Assembly: GCF_042242105.1 (NCBI RefSeq)
Contig: NC_092029.1
Location: 16,726,885 to 16,790,884, forward strand
Origin: Pempheris klunzingeri
Lineage: Eukaryota; Chordata; Actinopteri; Acropomatiformes; Pempheridae
Length of the DNA stretch: 64,000 nucleotides
Direction: 5' to 3'
Part shown: positions 46,701-57,935 of the stretch, in pieces
How the letters are laid out: each line of letters starts with the position of its first letter
How positions within the stretch are numbered: position 1 is the stretch's first letter
Made by a program: the position numbers and the translations under genes
Notes under the pieces: generated by a model
Told to the model about the DNA's origin: nothing
Databases searched by the model: none
What the model saw: only the letters and a program-made list of their open reading frames with translations

Positions 46701-49700
46701 GTTCTTCCACACCAAGATTCTAACATTTTATCCACCCATGAAAACATGGATTTTCCTTTTTCTGTGAAGAAGAGAGAAAGTGGGACACGTCGTACACGTA
46801 TAAACCGATCATCATCAGCACACATTTTAGATTCAGGATTAAAAAACACTCTGTTTAGGACGAGTGGCACCTGGTCTAATCCTGTGGTCACCAAAGCAGT
46901 GGCTCCTGCAACAGCATCCCCTCAAGAAACCGTAGACACAAATGGCCTCCTGGACCAACTTAAAATGCAGAAGCCTGATGTGGATATTGAAAATGAAGGT
47001 CAAGATTTTGTATCGGCTGCAATGGAGAAAGCAGTAAATAAAACCTTGACAGGCTGTCCAGAGGACGATGTTAGCATGGACATGACTGAAGCTCAAACAG
47101 GCCGCATTTTGGGACAAAGATGTACAGAGGAGCCACCTCAATGCGTTTCTGCTGCTCAAGACATGTACCCCAGTTGTGACCATTTGAAGAAAACAAAGGT
47201 AGCTTCACAACCGAGCAGTGAAACACTGGGATCATCCAATGTTGAAGGTGTGCAAATCACAGGCCATCCAGATTCTCTTGACTCAAATGAAACTGAAGCC
47301 AGGAATGAACCCAAACCAACAAATCAAACATGTTCTTTATCTCAGATGGGAAGTCCACCTGCTGCTGTTGACCATGATGTTGATGCAGCGCCTTCACAAA
47401 ATTCTAGACAAATGAGATTAGCTGATCTTCATTCAAAAGTAAGGCGTTTGAGCCACATGATAAATACAGCTCCTGATACCATTGCGTTGGACAGCTGCAC
47501 AGCCCCTTTGCCTCAGCTGGAACACGCCATGGACAAAAACTCAAAAGACAAGACCGAATCCCCACCCGTAATGGAGTCTGAACCCGAAACGGGTTTAGTA
47601 AACACCGAAGAAAATGCACAACCTGAAAATCTTATGCAAGGAGAACAACCCTCTACTGCTACAACTCCCTTCAACTTGAAGACCAAACAACTAATGTCAA
47701 GACTGTCGGTGGGAGGCTTTAAGCCGAAACTCCCCCAAAGACGCAAATCCGATGATCCCAAGAAGGCGACTTCTGTGGGGGAATGCACAAGGACGATCAC
47801 TGTTAATGTTACAACTCAACTGAAGAACTTTGACGGTGATGTGAGCGATATTTATGATGAAGAGCTCGGTAGCTGTGAGGACATGTCAGAAATGCTGGAC
47901 ACAAGAAGTCTGCAGAAAGTCACTGAAAAAGTTAGTTGTCCTCAGGAGTGCGACATGCATGAGTCTGAAGAGGATGGTGCACTTGAACAGGACTCTGTTA
48001 GTGCTTGCCATGGAAAGAAGAGACCTTTACCCGTAGATGAAAATATTATGGAGGATGAGAAGAGAATGAAAGCATCCAGTGAGATGGCCACTGACTTTGA
48101 AATGGTAGGTGAAATTAGAGTATTGCGAATTCTTTAAGGATGTCTGCTGTCTTCATTTACCTTTTTTATTAACTGCAGAGAAAACCTTGTTAAAATGATA
48201 CTAGCCTCAAATTCTAATCTTCCAATTTTAATTAGTAGTTTATTTCATCATGTTTTAGTAAGGTGTTTAGAAGTGTCCCCATGTTTACCCGCTGTCCTGA
48301 TCATTTCAGGACTATGTACAATTCCACAACCCCGAATGCATTGATACAAAAACAACTCACAATATTCCTCTCCAGCAGGAATTCAGTTATTATCCACTAA
48401 TTATGTTCTATTCCTTTGCCATTAGTTTCCATTTTACCTTTTTTTTTTTTTATTGTGGTTAAGTTTGAAACTCAGTATTTCCTCTGCTACTGTTTAACAT
48501 TAAAAGCCTTCCAGTGACCCAAAGCACATAATCTAGCCAGTTCCTGGAACCTGGATGTTAAATGAAACCTCTGTTGAGTTTGATTGGCAACTGCAACTTA
48601 GCTGCACTTGGAAAATGACAGTGGAGTAGATGTGATTTGAACTAGTTTGGGAATGAGAACAACATTTGTGTTCAAAAATGAAACTCGGAGTAGCAGATTG
48701 GTGACTATGACACTACTCTTGTCGCATGCTGAATATATAGATAATTCACCTCTCTTCCCTTATTTGCATACTGACTTTGATTTAACAATTTACCATATAA
48801 TACAATTCCTTGTGTGTGCGTGTGTGTGTGTGTTTTTAAGAGGCTCTTCTTCTTTTCATCTTTGTTTCATTTGTTGCCAGGGTTTACAACCTCATATCGA
48901 AGAGTGTGACGGTAACAGCACTACAGCTCCTGGCATGACTACACAGACCACAGACTACTTCAACAACAGTCACACAGCCAGCAGCAGGTGTGAAGCGACA
49001 TTTGAATCAAGTAAGTTGTTATAGATTCACAAAGTGTAACTCGGTACAATGAAGATCCCCACCTTGACACAATTGTGCTCCCCTAGATTCTGGACAATCA
49101 GTTATTATTTTTATTTTTTTCAGCTTTCAAGCAAAGCATGTTTGAATCCCAGCTTGAAGACTACGCCAGTGATGTACAGAGGGTATGTCGTTGACACGTT
49201 ATGTCTAGATCTTTGAAATATACATATTTTTGCATGTAATTAATTGCCTTCAATGTTTTGATTACAGAAACTTGACGATGGCACCATTACAGTGTTGGAG
49301 TTCTTGAAAGTCTTCAACATAGACTTTGTCATCCATAATCCTCGGCAAAGTGTCCTTCCTGGGAGAGTAAGTTGATCTCCATTAACATAACACATATACA
49401 AAAAACCAACAGACAAATGTAGTGACTTTTTATTTTGTTTTTGCAGCTTTTGTCAGACACAGATCGCACACCAATGGATTTATTGAAAGACAGACATATC
49501 AACCGCCCTAAACAAACGGTGTATGAGACAGACGTCCTGAACCTGACAGAAAAGGTGGAGGGGTATGTACGCTTAAGACTATATAACACACTAAGAATAA
49601 GAGTATCCACACAGCTGTGTGGCCTGTGTAACCCTCCATCCTAGCGGTTCCTCCTCTGTCAGAGTTTTTCACGTCTTATAAGTTGGCACTGCCCCCTTTA

Positions 49701-52700
49701 AGTCTGAATGCCCTTAAGACCCGAGAGAACTCCCATCTTGTTTGACTTCTTGATAAAATTGCAAGTGGCACAGATAGATACTGTTTTAAGAGGTTCAAAG
49801 TAAGTCTCTAAAATTCAGATGTTGTCTCTGACCCTCAACAACAGGCCTGTTTTGTTCTCTTCCCAGGCTGAAGGAGCGAATGCAGGACTTAGACCGACCA
49901 CTGAAGACTGTTAATAGGCCTTTGTGGGAAGAGATGACAAATTCTTCAGAGAAAGAGGTATTAAAAGATAATTCCAGTTTATTTTCCAAATTGCAATTTG
50001 TTTCTCTCTTTCTTACTATGAAGTTTCTGACTGATATTGAGTTTAATTGTCATTTTGTTAAAATGGATTAGCTTTTTATGATGTAGAAACTGGAAAAGTA
50101 CCATATAATCTTACTCCTAACCCCCCTGTGCTTGTTTGATGTTCACAGCTCAAATCTTTTGGTGCCAAACTAAAAGAGAGGAATAACTTGTTTAGAAAGA
50201 TGGCCAAAGTGCAGTCACATGAAATGAAGGAGGTCTTGTACTCAAATCTTGTGCTGGCTAATCGGGTAAGAGCCTTCACAGGGAAACACTGGTTTACAAC
50301 TTTGTGGATCTTTTGAGGGCATCGAAGGTAATTCATATTTTCCATCTTTTCAGGAGGAGCAACAGATGTTGAAGGGAAAGATTGAAGAGGCAGATGAGAT
50401 GATAAAAAGTTTGGATGACTGCATTCGTGAATTAGAAACAGGTAATGCTGCTGCTTTCTGTGAATGAATGACTCATGAAACAGGGGGGTGTTGGTGTGAC
50501 CTGCTTTGCTTTTCTGCTCCTGTAGAACTTGCTGCAGTTGAAGAAAAAGGCTTTGAAGACACACCGAGTCTTAAGTCACGTCAGGAAGGTAATTTATAAT
50601 ACAAAGGATTATTTTATTATTTTTTTTATGTGCTTGAATTGAATTAAGTTATCGAATTTTATTTTTACAGAAATGCAGAGAGTCACCGACGCCTTGGTGG
50701 ATAATGAGCGGTGAGTGTTGACGAGTAGCTCTTCCATGTTTCGGTACTTTAAATACAGAAATGTCTCTTATTGTTTTCTTTGTTGCTGCCACAGACAAAT
50801 ATCTGAACTGGAGATGCAGAAGAAGCAGAATTCAAATAAAGTGAAGAGGCTGCAGACCGAGACCAGGAACCTTGAGAGCCACGTCACCATGCTGCATACG
50901 TCAGTGTCTGATTTTTAACAAGTTTTCAAATGTTAAGGCATACGTCCAAACATGGAGGATCTCTGATAAAGTCTGTGTTTTCCCCGTTCCACTCCTGTAA
51001 ATGTCAAATAAGCGACATTAGCTTCTTTTTGTCAATAGTCTTGGCAATATTTGTACACAAAGATATTAAAGTAAAACCTTTTTGTGTGCTTTTCTTACCG
51101 CAGGGTGAATGAATGGAAGTTTGGAGGGAAGAGCGACAACTGCACGGTCTACACTTTTCTCCATGAAACCTTCCACCTACAGCTGGTGTATGAAAACCCC
51201 AATGGTAAGATTTTATCAGTCAACACATACCAAAGAGTGAATAAGCAGTGAACTGTTCTTTACCTGTAGACCTGCTGTTTTTACTAGAATTTATTTGTGT
51301 TTGCTGTCAATGTTTTTTCAAAAACCTGTGTTTTCTTTTTTTTTTATTGTTTCTGAAGGAAATGATGCTGATAATCAGTCTGAAAGGAAAATATCACACA
51401 TCACATTCACACTTCAACTTGATGGTGAGAAAAGAACCATACAAAAAGTAGTTTATCATGAGTCATTCACTACACAGTAGATTGTCAGATTCTGTAATAA
51501 ATGTTGCGTGTTTGACTTGATGTGCTTTCTAATCTTGTTTCTCATCTGCTCACCTGTCTGACTACCTTCCACGTCAAATGAATATTACATACATCTTTGG
51601 TGGTTTATCAGTAGCTTCACAATGTACATTTAATATCCACTGGCATTTGACATTCTTGTTACTGATAATTCGTCTAAACAGCTGCCGTGCATTTTGTTTT
51701 CTAACTAGACGAGAAGTCTCAGGGCCATGCCTGCCTTGTTCACAAACTGCTCTCTCAGTACGTCGAGGGAGAAGCTGCCTTGGTGGAGAGGTATCCAACG
51801 AGTAGACACGTCCCACAGGTAGGTGTGAATGGAGGTTTGTCTTGTTGATTGAGAGATGGACGATGTAGCTGCATGTTGTACTTACACATTTAAGTATATC
51901 AGTGTTTCAGCCGCCTTTGTATTATTGCAAGGTGGATGGTATATGCAAATGAACAATGTTTTATTTCCAGTGTTTAGTGGTAAAATCATGAGTTATTTTA
52001 ATGTTCAGTCAGCGATCCAATTGAACGAGCTCAGGTTGCAGGCGACATGGAGGAAAGTTATAAGACATTGTTCATTTGCATTTACTACCCACACTGTAGT
52101 GTGACAAAGCTGGTTGAAGATCAGCAAAGTTCCCCTTTAAGTCGACGGACCCAGTCCAGATACTGTATTTACTATCTGAGGATGCAGATAGCTGATATTT
52201 AATATCTTAGTATTCAGTCTACAATCAGTGTTTTTGCCGTGGTGGAAACATTTTTTTTTTTTACAGTTACGCTGAGACCTCAAACTGACGTATGTTGTCT
52301 CCCGTTGTATGTAGCTGCTCCATGACGTGGGCCTGGTGGTGAGTCGCTGCCGTCTGCTCGGAGAGGAGTTGCGTCTGCTGAAAATGTGGGGGGGTCTAAG
52401 GCTCGATATTCTGAACATCAGCTGTGTGGACACTCGGTAAGAACTACCAAAAGATAGCTAGAGCAACATTTTTATTTTAAGGCAACTGTATAAGGAAATC
52501 AACCTTTACTAAGGATGAAATGTTACATTATCATTCACATATTTATTTGAAGCACCCTGGTAAGGTGCCCCTTTTCCCTAACATGACGAAGCTGAATGAG
52601 CATAGTTCCAAGTACAATCGAACAAATGCCCTCATATTCTGCAATATAAGCAGAACCACAGGCCCTCAAGGCACATTGACTTAACCACTTTAAATATTTA

Positions 52701-53219
52701 CTCCGTTACTGAAAAATCAGTTACAGAACATACATTTTTATGGTGTGATTCTAAGCTACATTATATCATTTATTTTTTCCTCCTCTAGAGTGCACATTGT
52801 CTTCAGCAGTCTCAAGAAAGTCTCCAAGTTTGAGGTGGTCTTCTCAGTCAGTTTGACCAACCACGTCTGTGTCCTTCAAGTGCACAGCTTCAGAAACATG
52901 ATCGGAAGCACAACGTAAGTTTGACTCCAATAAGAATATTTCAGATAAGCGAGGTCGTGATTTCTTGACTTTTGGGTGGAGGGAAACACAACTTTCAAAG
53001 CACTTAACCTACAAGGTGCTGACGTAGCACAATGATATTTATGCCGCATTAGTCATTTTTTTGACCACTAGTGGCCAGAAAAAGTCAGAAGCCTTACAAA
53101 CAAAAGCTTTCACATGTGTTTACAGGATCCAACAGATTGAAGAGATCGTGGCATCGTTCAGCCCGTCCAAGAACCTGCTGACGAAGATTGTGAACAAGAT
53201 TCATGAAAGTGTACTCTGA
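40774..53219 (+). CDS. knl1: Kinetochore scaffold 1 (KNL1/CASC5/Spc105)
   Basis: Thirty-one coding exons join in frame to 2037 aa: 40774-40802, 41005-41041, 41147-41206, 41354-41436, 41519-41574, 41664-41685, 41802-41845, 41949-42001, 42102-42834, 43007-43059, 43293-43932, 44106-44158, 44524-45163, 45387-45439, 46074-48104, 48881-49010, 49124-49182, 49268-49366, 49447-49562, 49867-49957, 50149-50265, 50354-50441, 50526-50588, 50671-50710, 50795-50899, 51104-51204, 51359-51424, 51709-51818, 52315-52436, 52789-52914, 53126-53219. The N-terminus has both PP1-docking motifs, SSILK (21-25) and RVSF (56-59). Residues about 111-1529 carry 14 MELT-like MD[MV]T motifs, mostly followed by SHT, the Bub3-Bub1 recruitment sites once Mps1 phosphorylates the Thr. 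Two KEN boxes (VDKENQ, VGKENQ) are present. A coiled coil (about 1650-1830) and the RWD region that binds the Mis12 complex close the protein. A non-coding exon ends at 40114. Confidence 0.96.
44199..44335. repeat. Dispersed fish repeat in a knl1 intron
   Basis: 'gtgtaggatttagggggatc' and 'tgttggcagaaatgtattgc', then 'gtgtataatctcctgaaact' and 'aagaatcgtgtgtttgttag' ending at 'aatgagccc', are the landmarks of a very common percomorph element. Truncated at its right end. Confidence 0.65.
46102..46731 (+). repeat. 126-bp tandem repeat (five units) inside knl1 exon 15
   Basis: Units begin at 46102, 46228, 46354, 46480 and 46606, exactly 126 bases (42 codons) apart, and each carries one MELT-SHT motif. 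Units 2 and 3 are nearly identical over their first hundred bases, while unit 5 has diverged in its second half. The same 126-base spacing separates the two units in exon 44524-45163 (starting at 44552 and 44678). Confidence 0.95.
51940..52140. mobile_element. Small fold-back repeat in a knl1 intron
   Basis: 'atgcaaatgaacaatgtttt' near 51943 pairs with 'agacattgttcatttgcatt' near 52062 as an inverted repeat, and the block ends 'cagcaaagttccccttta', a phrase common at the ends of short teleost elements. Probably a MITE; family unknown. Confidence 0.45.
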
Positions 53220-53328
53220 GACCAGGAATTTAGATTTTACTGTGTAAGCAAATGCTTTTGTACAATGCAGATGTTGAAAAATGAAACTTTAAAATCTGTA
53301 AACTGCCCCCCCCCTTTTTTTCTCTGAA

Positions 53329-53339
53329 AATAAAATAAA
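53329..53339 (+). promoter_or_regulatory. knl1 polyadenylation signals (overlapping AATAAA)
   Basis: Two overlapping AATAAA hexamers (53329-53334 and 53334-53339) about 110 bases after the stop codon. Compact 3' UTR. Confidence 0.7.
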
Positions 53340-54717
53340 TATAGTGTACAGGTATTTTGTGTCCTCATAATGTAACTTCACTTATTAGGAATTTGCATTT
53401 TGCAAAAAATATTTCATGTTAGAAATACTTCAGTGCAACACAGTGCATAGACAAACACAACATAGATATTCAGTTTGCTATAATACAGGAAATTGGCCAG
53501 AAGTCACCAATATTTGCTGGAACACTTGGTTCAATTTATATTTTCTCAGGGATCATGTGAACCATTTTAAGGATTGAACAGCGCTGTCTTTCGTCGGTGT
53601 GGGGTGCAGACTGCAGTGACTTCTGTGCAGTTTCCTGAGTCGCCTCCAGATGGTGAGCATGGACTGACCTGACAGCATGGTGTTTTGCACAATGGGACAC
53701 TTTAGTTTGTGTGACGGGGCCCTGATTCATATTTTAGATGGAGCCTTTAACTGAAACAAAAAAAAGGTTGTATATCTGTCACATTCTGTTGTAGCTTTGT
53801 GTTTTACTGAACATAATGTAAATCTATTTTTCATTATAGTCGCTATAAAGCTATTACCATAGTTCCTCTGACCTCTAATTTTGGGGAAAAAAAGCTTTGT
53901 GCTTCTATTAGAAAGCAAAACATGTACAAATTCTATCTTAACTCATTTTTTTCCAGTAAAAAGATTTTGTTTATGCTTCTTTTCTTTGAGCCGTTGTTCG
54001 CTTGAACATGCTTTCTATTACAGGATGCTTTGTCCTCTAGCGTATGATGATTAATGTCTACTGAATCTGCTCGCCTGCAACGTGTAGGTCGAACTGCTTT
54101 TAATAATGTTACCAATAATAAAGATGAATCTGTGGAATCTAGAATTGAAATGCAGATAGTGTTGAGATTAGTTATTTGACCAGTGGGCTTTCAGACAGAT
54201 ATTCCCTCCACTAACTTAAAAGGTTTTAATTCTGCCTACTTTTCAGAAAGGTTAAAATGATGCAGTGACATTTTGAGTTCAGAAATTATAATCAGCAACC
54301 CAAGTGCAAGAGAAAACAACTGCTGCTTTCTGAAACATGCCTTTATATTTTTAGCGCTCAGTTTTGTGTCTTTGTGTTTGGCAAGATATGTGAGAACAGC
54401 TGAGATGTCAAACATGAACGTCTGTTGGTGTCTGCAGTCGTTCTCTCAACCATCCCTTCGCCTTTCTTTCCTCTTCTATATGTAACCAGTCTTCTGCTTC
54501 TCTCCGACACTATTCCCTTGGACATTGAATTATTTAGAAAGAGTCTGTTCCTCACCCCAAATCCGGTGCCCTGGATGAGACCAGGAAAACACTTATCGGC
54601 TGCGACAGGAACACAGATATTGTGCTATTTACATGATCTCATTCAGCGTTAACCTGATCAAAGTTGCATTTCGTTCTCTTTCGCACTGCCGTTTAAAGCA
54701 TCACCTTTAAATTAGAC

Positions 54718-54795
54718 ATGAAATTGCACCCTCTGTGCCTGCTGCTGTTCTTGCTGTGCTGTGGTCAGGCTTTAGAGGGCACTATGGGCCTGTGA
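54718..54795 (+). other. Short signal-peptide-like open frame
   Basis: ATG-initiated frame of 25 codons reading MKLHPLCLLLFLLCCGQALE and five more residues, then stop. It looks like a cleavable signal peptide. It might be the start of a secreted-protein gene whose first exon ends at a GT within or just after it, but the candidate donor (TGTGGTCAGG) is weak and no clear second exon fits. Chance occurrence is quite possible. Confidence 0.15.
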
Positions 54796-55517
54796 AACCA
54801 TCTCATAAGTTCCCATCACACTTTTACGTTTAACTTAAAATGGAAGGCAGAGCTCTTAAGGACTCTTTTTTTGTTTTTCCTGGAAAATGAATTTGATCCA
54901 TTTGAGTTTAGCGGTGCATTCAAAGGCAGTGGTTTCCAAACCTTTTTGGATTCTGACCTCTTAAAACAGCAAGAACGTCTACTAACGCCCCCTATGCACA
55001 GAAAATGGCCTTAGTGTGAAGATTTTTTTAGAGGCCTGAATTTATTCAGCATTTTTTTAAAGAAATGTTTGAGAAATGTTAAAAAAAATTGAGAATAAAA
55101 ACATAGAAGTTTTTCTCATTTGTTTGATCATCTCAGATTAGTTTTGACCTTAAGTTTGGGAACCGCTCATTTGTCATAGATTGTGTGCAGAATATAGATT
55201 TTAAAGTTTTTGCAATTCGGAGTAATTAGGCAATTACATTTGTGCAGTACAACATTTACATCTATGAAATGTAAACAGAGAAAATTAGACTTGGTTTTAG
55301 GTTCACCACCATGTATTTTTCATTTTCAGTGGGGTTTTTAAAACAGTTTCCTGCATTCAAATTCTCATAGACAGCCTTGCAATCCTTCAACCTACGCTCA
55401 GGTATAAATGACCCCCCCAGAGAGCAGCAGCACCTCTGCATCATGCAAAGAAAACTCCATCTGTGTAGGCTCTCTGTCTTTTGTTGAACCGCGATAAACC
55501 TGATGTTTGTATGTAGC

Positions 55518-55888
55518 TGCAGATCCTGCTGCTGTTCAAAGCCAACAGCCAAGACATGACTGGCATGGACAGTGTCCAGAGGTCATTCGAAAGGTCAAAC
55601 AGCCAGAGACAAGCCTCTGAGAGGGTGGGGGGTTGGGAGGGCAAACGACTGTCCACTCCTGAAGCCTCGACGTCAAAAGGTCAAAGTGGACTTTCCAAAC
55701 CGTCACCCTTGAGTGAGCCATCAGGGGACACGAGTTCCTCCGTCCCTCCCCCAGAAACAACGGCTGCTGTCAAAGCAGATAGAGGACGCGGGGTGGACCG
55801 GCAGGGGTTAAGTCTGGCTGAAGCAGCATTTGGGTCTCCTGACCTCAGCCTGGGGGTCAACTCAATTTCATTCCAATTGATCCATTGA
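55518..55888 (+). other. Possible Ser/Pro-rich exon
   Basis: After an AG acceptor with a weak pyrimidine tract (near 55517) an open frame of about 124 codons runs to a stop at 55886-55888. It opens LQILLLFKANSQDMTGMDSV and is rich in Ser, Pro, Gly and Glu after that (SKPSPLSEPSGDTSSSVPPP). The block is clearly GC-richer than its flanks. A TATA-like TATAAAT lies near 55402. I do not recognise the protein, and GC-rich non-coding DNA could give the same picture. Confidence 0.2.
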
Positions 55889-56439
55889 AGGAGTTTTTCA
55901 TTATTCTCACATGTGAAACTGAATCATTCATTAGCTCATAATGCAACAAATAAATAGGTGTTACATTTTCATACTGTGATTTAGCAAATTCAAAATGATT
56001 TTCTGTCTCATCTTCTGTTTGGGGTTGAATTTGTATAACTTGTTTCTTTGGAAATTAGCTCGGTAGTGTGTGATTGAGTGATTGTCTTAACCAATTTTAA
56101 AAACACTTTGTTATTGGTTTGGTAACGAAAAGCTCAATCCTAACGCACTTATCGGCCTGAAAAATGGATAAATGAAAACATGATTTAATCAGCATTGGTT
56201 TTGCACTATTTAAGTGCTTTTGTAGCTGCAGACAACAGGATTCATCTTGAATAAACATGAGCACAAGCATCGCTTATGATCTCGCCTGCTTCTGTTGTCA
56301 CTGTAATTTCAGCATTGACTTAGAAAACACTTGTTATAGATGATGTGACCGGAAGGGGACTTGAAAGTAAAATGACCAAATCCATGAGTTGTGTCTTTGT
56401 TATGTGGTGGCACGTGTGAATGTCTGTAGGCTACCATGT

Positions 56440-56645
56440 TTTGCAGCAATCTATCCAATAGTTCTCAAGACATTTCACTCAAAACCACAAATGTCAAACT
56501 CGTGATGGCACTAGAGGAAAAGTCAGGGGATCACCAAAAATCTGCAGGATTTATTCTCTGGGGGCCGTGAATATTTGTACCAAATGTAACAGCAATCCAT
56601 CCAATTGTCAGTGAGATATTTCAGTCTGGACCAAAGAGGTCTACT
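56440..56645 (+). repeat. Dispersed fish repeat (forward copy)
   Basis: 'caaactcgtgatggcactag' then 'aggaaaagtcaggggatcac', 'aacagcaatccatccaattg' and 'gatatttcagtctggaccaa' are landmarks of a widespread teleost element. A reverse fragment is at 17825-17960. Confidence 0.6.
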
Positions 56646-57659
56646 TTCTACTGTTATCGAAACGACAAATCTTTATCTTTTTACAGAAATCTGAAACCTG
56701 TAAAATCCCGTTGTCGCTGCATGAAGTTAAACAATTACAAAAGCTGCGTCTACTCTCCTCGATCCTGAATAGAAGGATCAAAACACAAATTCACAAAGTA
56801 AAGCAGAAACCTTAACAACCGTGAAATGAGACCAAGCACGTGCTAAAAAATGCTTGTCAAATATACACTGGTGATATTTCGCTTGGTATTTAATCATCCA
56901 AGTTTCCAAGATCGTTTCTACTTGACATTAAACGCATCATCACACATGAGAGGTACAATGAAACCCCTCTCGCAGCGACAAATGGAACATTTTTATTGGG
57001 ATTTAGATTCAGTTAGATGGCAACACTGCAAATGTCTAATTCTGTAATGTGGAACATTCGGCTTCGAGCAACCGGGTTCAAATGTGTTTATCCACGGAAC
57101 CAAGAGCAGTATTTCACCTCAGTAACCTCATCAGCGTCCTCCACTGACATCAGCGGGGGAGGGAGATTTAAGGTGGTAGCACTGGCTTTGGAAGATGGAA
57201 AAGTTCTTTAAGGTTTCTGTTGCATTAAAGCCAAAACATGAGAGCCACAGTGGTGCTTTATCCAAGGAAGAAAAGGGGGAAATAAATAGCATATGCACTA
57301 TTTTCTGTTTATAAATCTATAAAAACTATGATCATTTCTATGCTTATTGTCCATTTTATACAGAATCATGATTATGATGAAGAGTAAAATGTATCAGTGT
57401 TTTAAACCAGCATGATTATTATTATTATTATCTATTTTTTGGATCTATAAACGCAGACACAGAACACAACTAAATTTAGGGGATAACACGTTATAATTAA
57501 TAACACCTACATTCTCCCAAGATGTCAAACATATGATCCATTACAGCTTGAATTAAACTTGGATAATAAACATTCAAGAGAGACCTAAATAACGTTTGTG
57601 AATAATGATAATGACAACGATGATGCTACACAGTGGCTGTAGTGCTATCCTCTGTAGTA

Positions 57660-57935
57660 CGTCCACTTAAAGTGCTTGTTTTTACCATTGACAGGCTCAG
57701 ATTGTTATTCCAGTTGCCTGACAGCATTACAGAAAGGATCCCTGTGGAGACAGACCTGTAAGATCCTTTTTGTTTAACCAGACAGAACGATTATATTGCT
57801 CGATTCAAAGCGACCAGACTCCATTGACAAAAACAGTAATTTTATCTTACAGAACACATATTACAGCCATTCAGGGCTACAGTGGCTGTGATATGTGCTG
57901 AGGCGATATACTGAGCCATTCCTGAAACTTTTTGC
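57660..57935. repeat. Single-arm relative of the fold-back element
   Basis: 'ggatccctgtggagacagac', 'ctgtaagatcctttttgttt' and 'attgacaaaaacagtaattt' match both arms of the element at 19746-20545. Only one arm is present here. Confidence 0.6.

Larger units (their letters stand above)
41949..48104 (+). repeat. Four tandem two-exon cassettes in knl1
   Basis: The same exon pair occurs four times: 53 nt plus a long exon (41949-42001 with 42102-42834; 43007-43059 with 43293-43932; 44106-44158 with 44524-45163; 45387-45439 with 46074-48104). All short exons are 53 nt, enter in phase 1 and leave in phase 0. They encode (G/D)(M/V)...LK...-type peptides, three of them starting GMET. The long exons share, in order, VxFD/VNxxT, one or more EKTVxF...MDxT blocks, an FxxFLxxL-like segment, (VDTN)xxLxQLK, KENQ, and CPEDDVSMDMTEAQTGRI. 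The first three cassettes are multiples of three (786, 693 and 693 nt). Confidence 0.9.

Noticed and set aside
46102-46731. CRISPR-like spacing of 126-bp repeats
   Set aside because: The repeats are coding, contiguous and in frame with knl1; there are no spacers and the DNA is eukaryotic.
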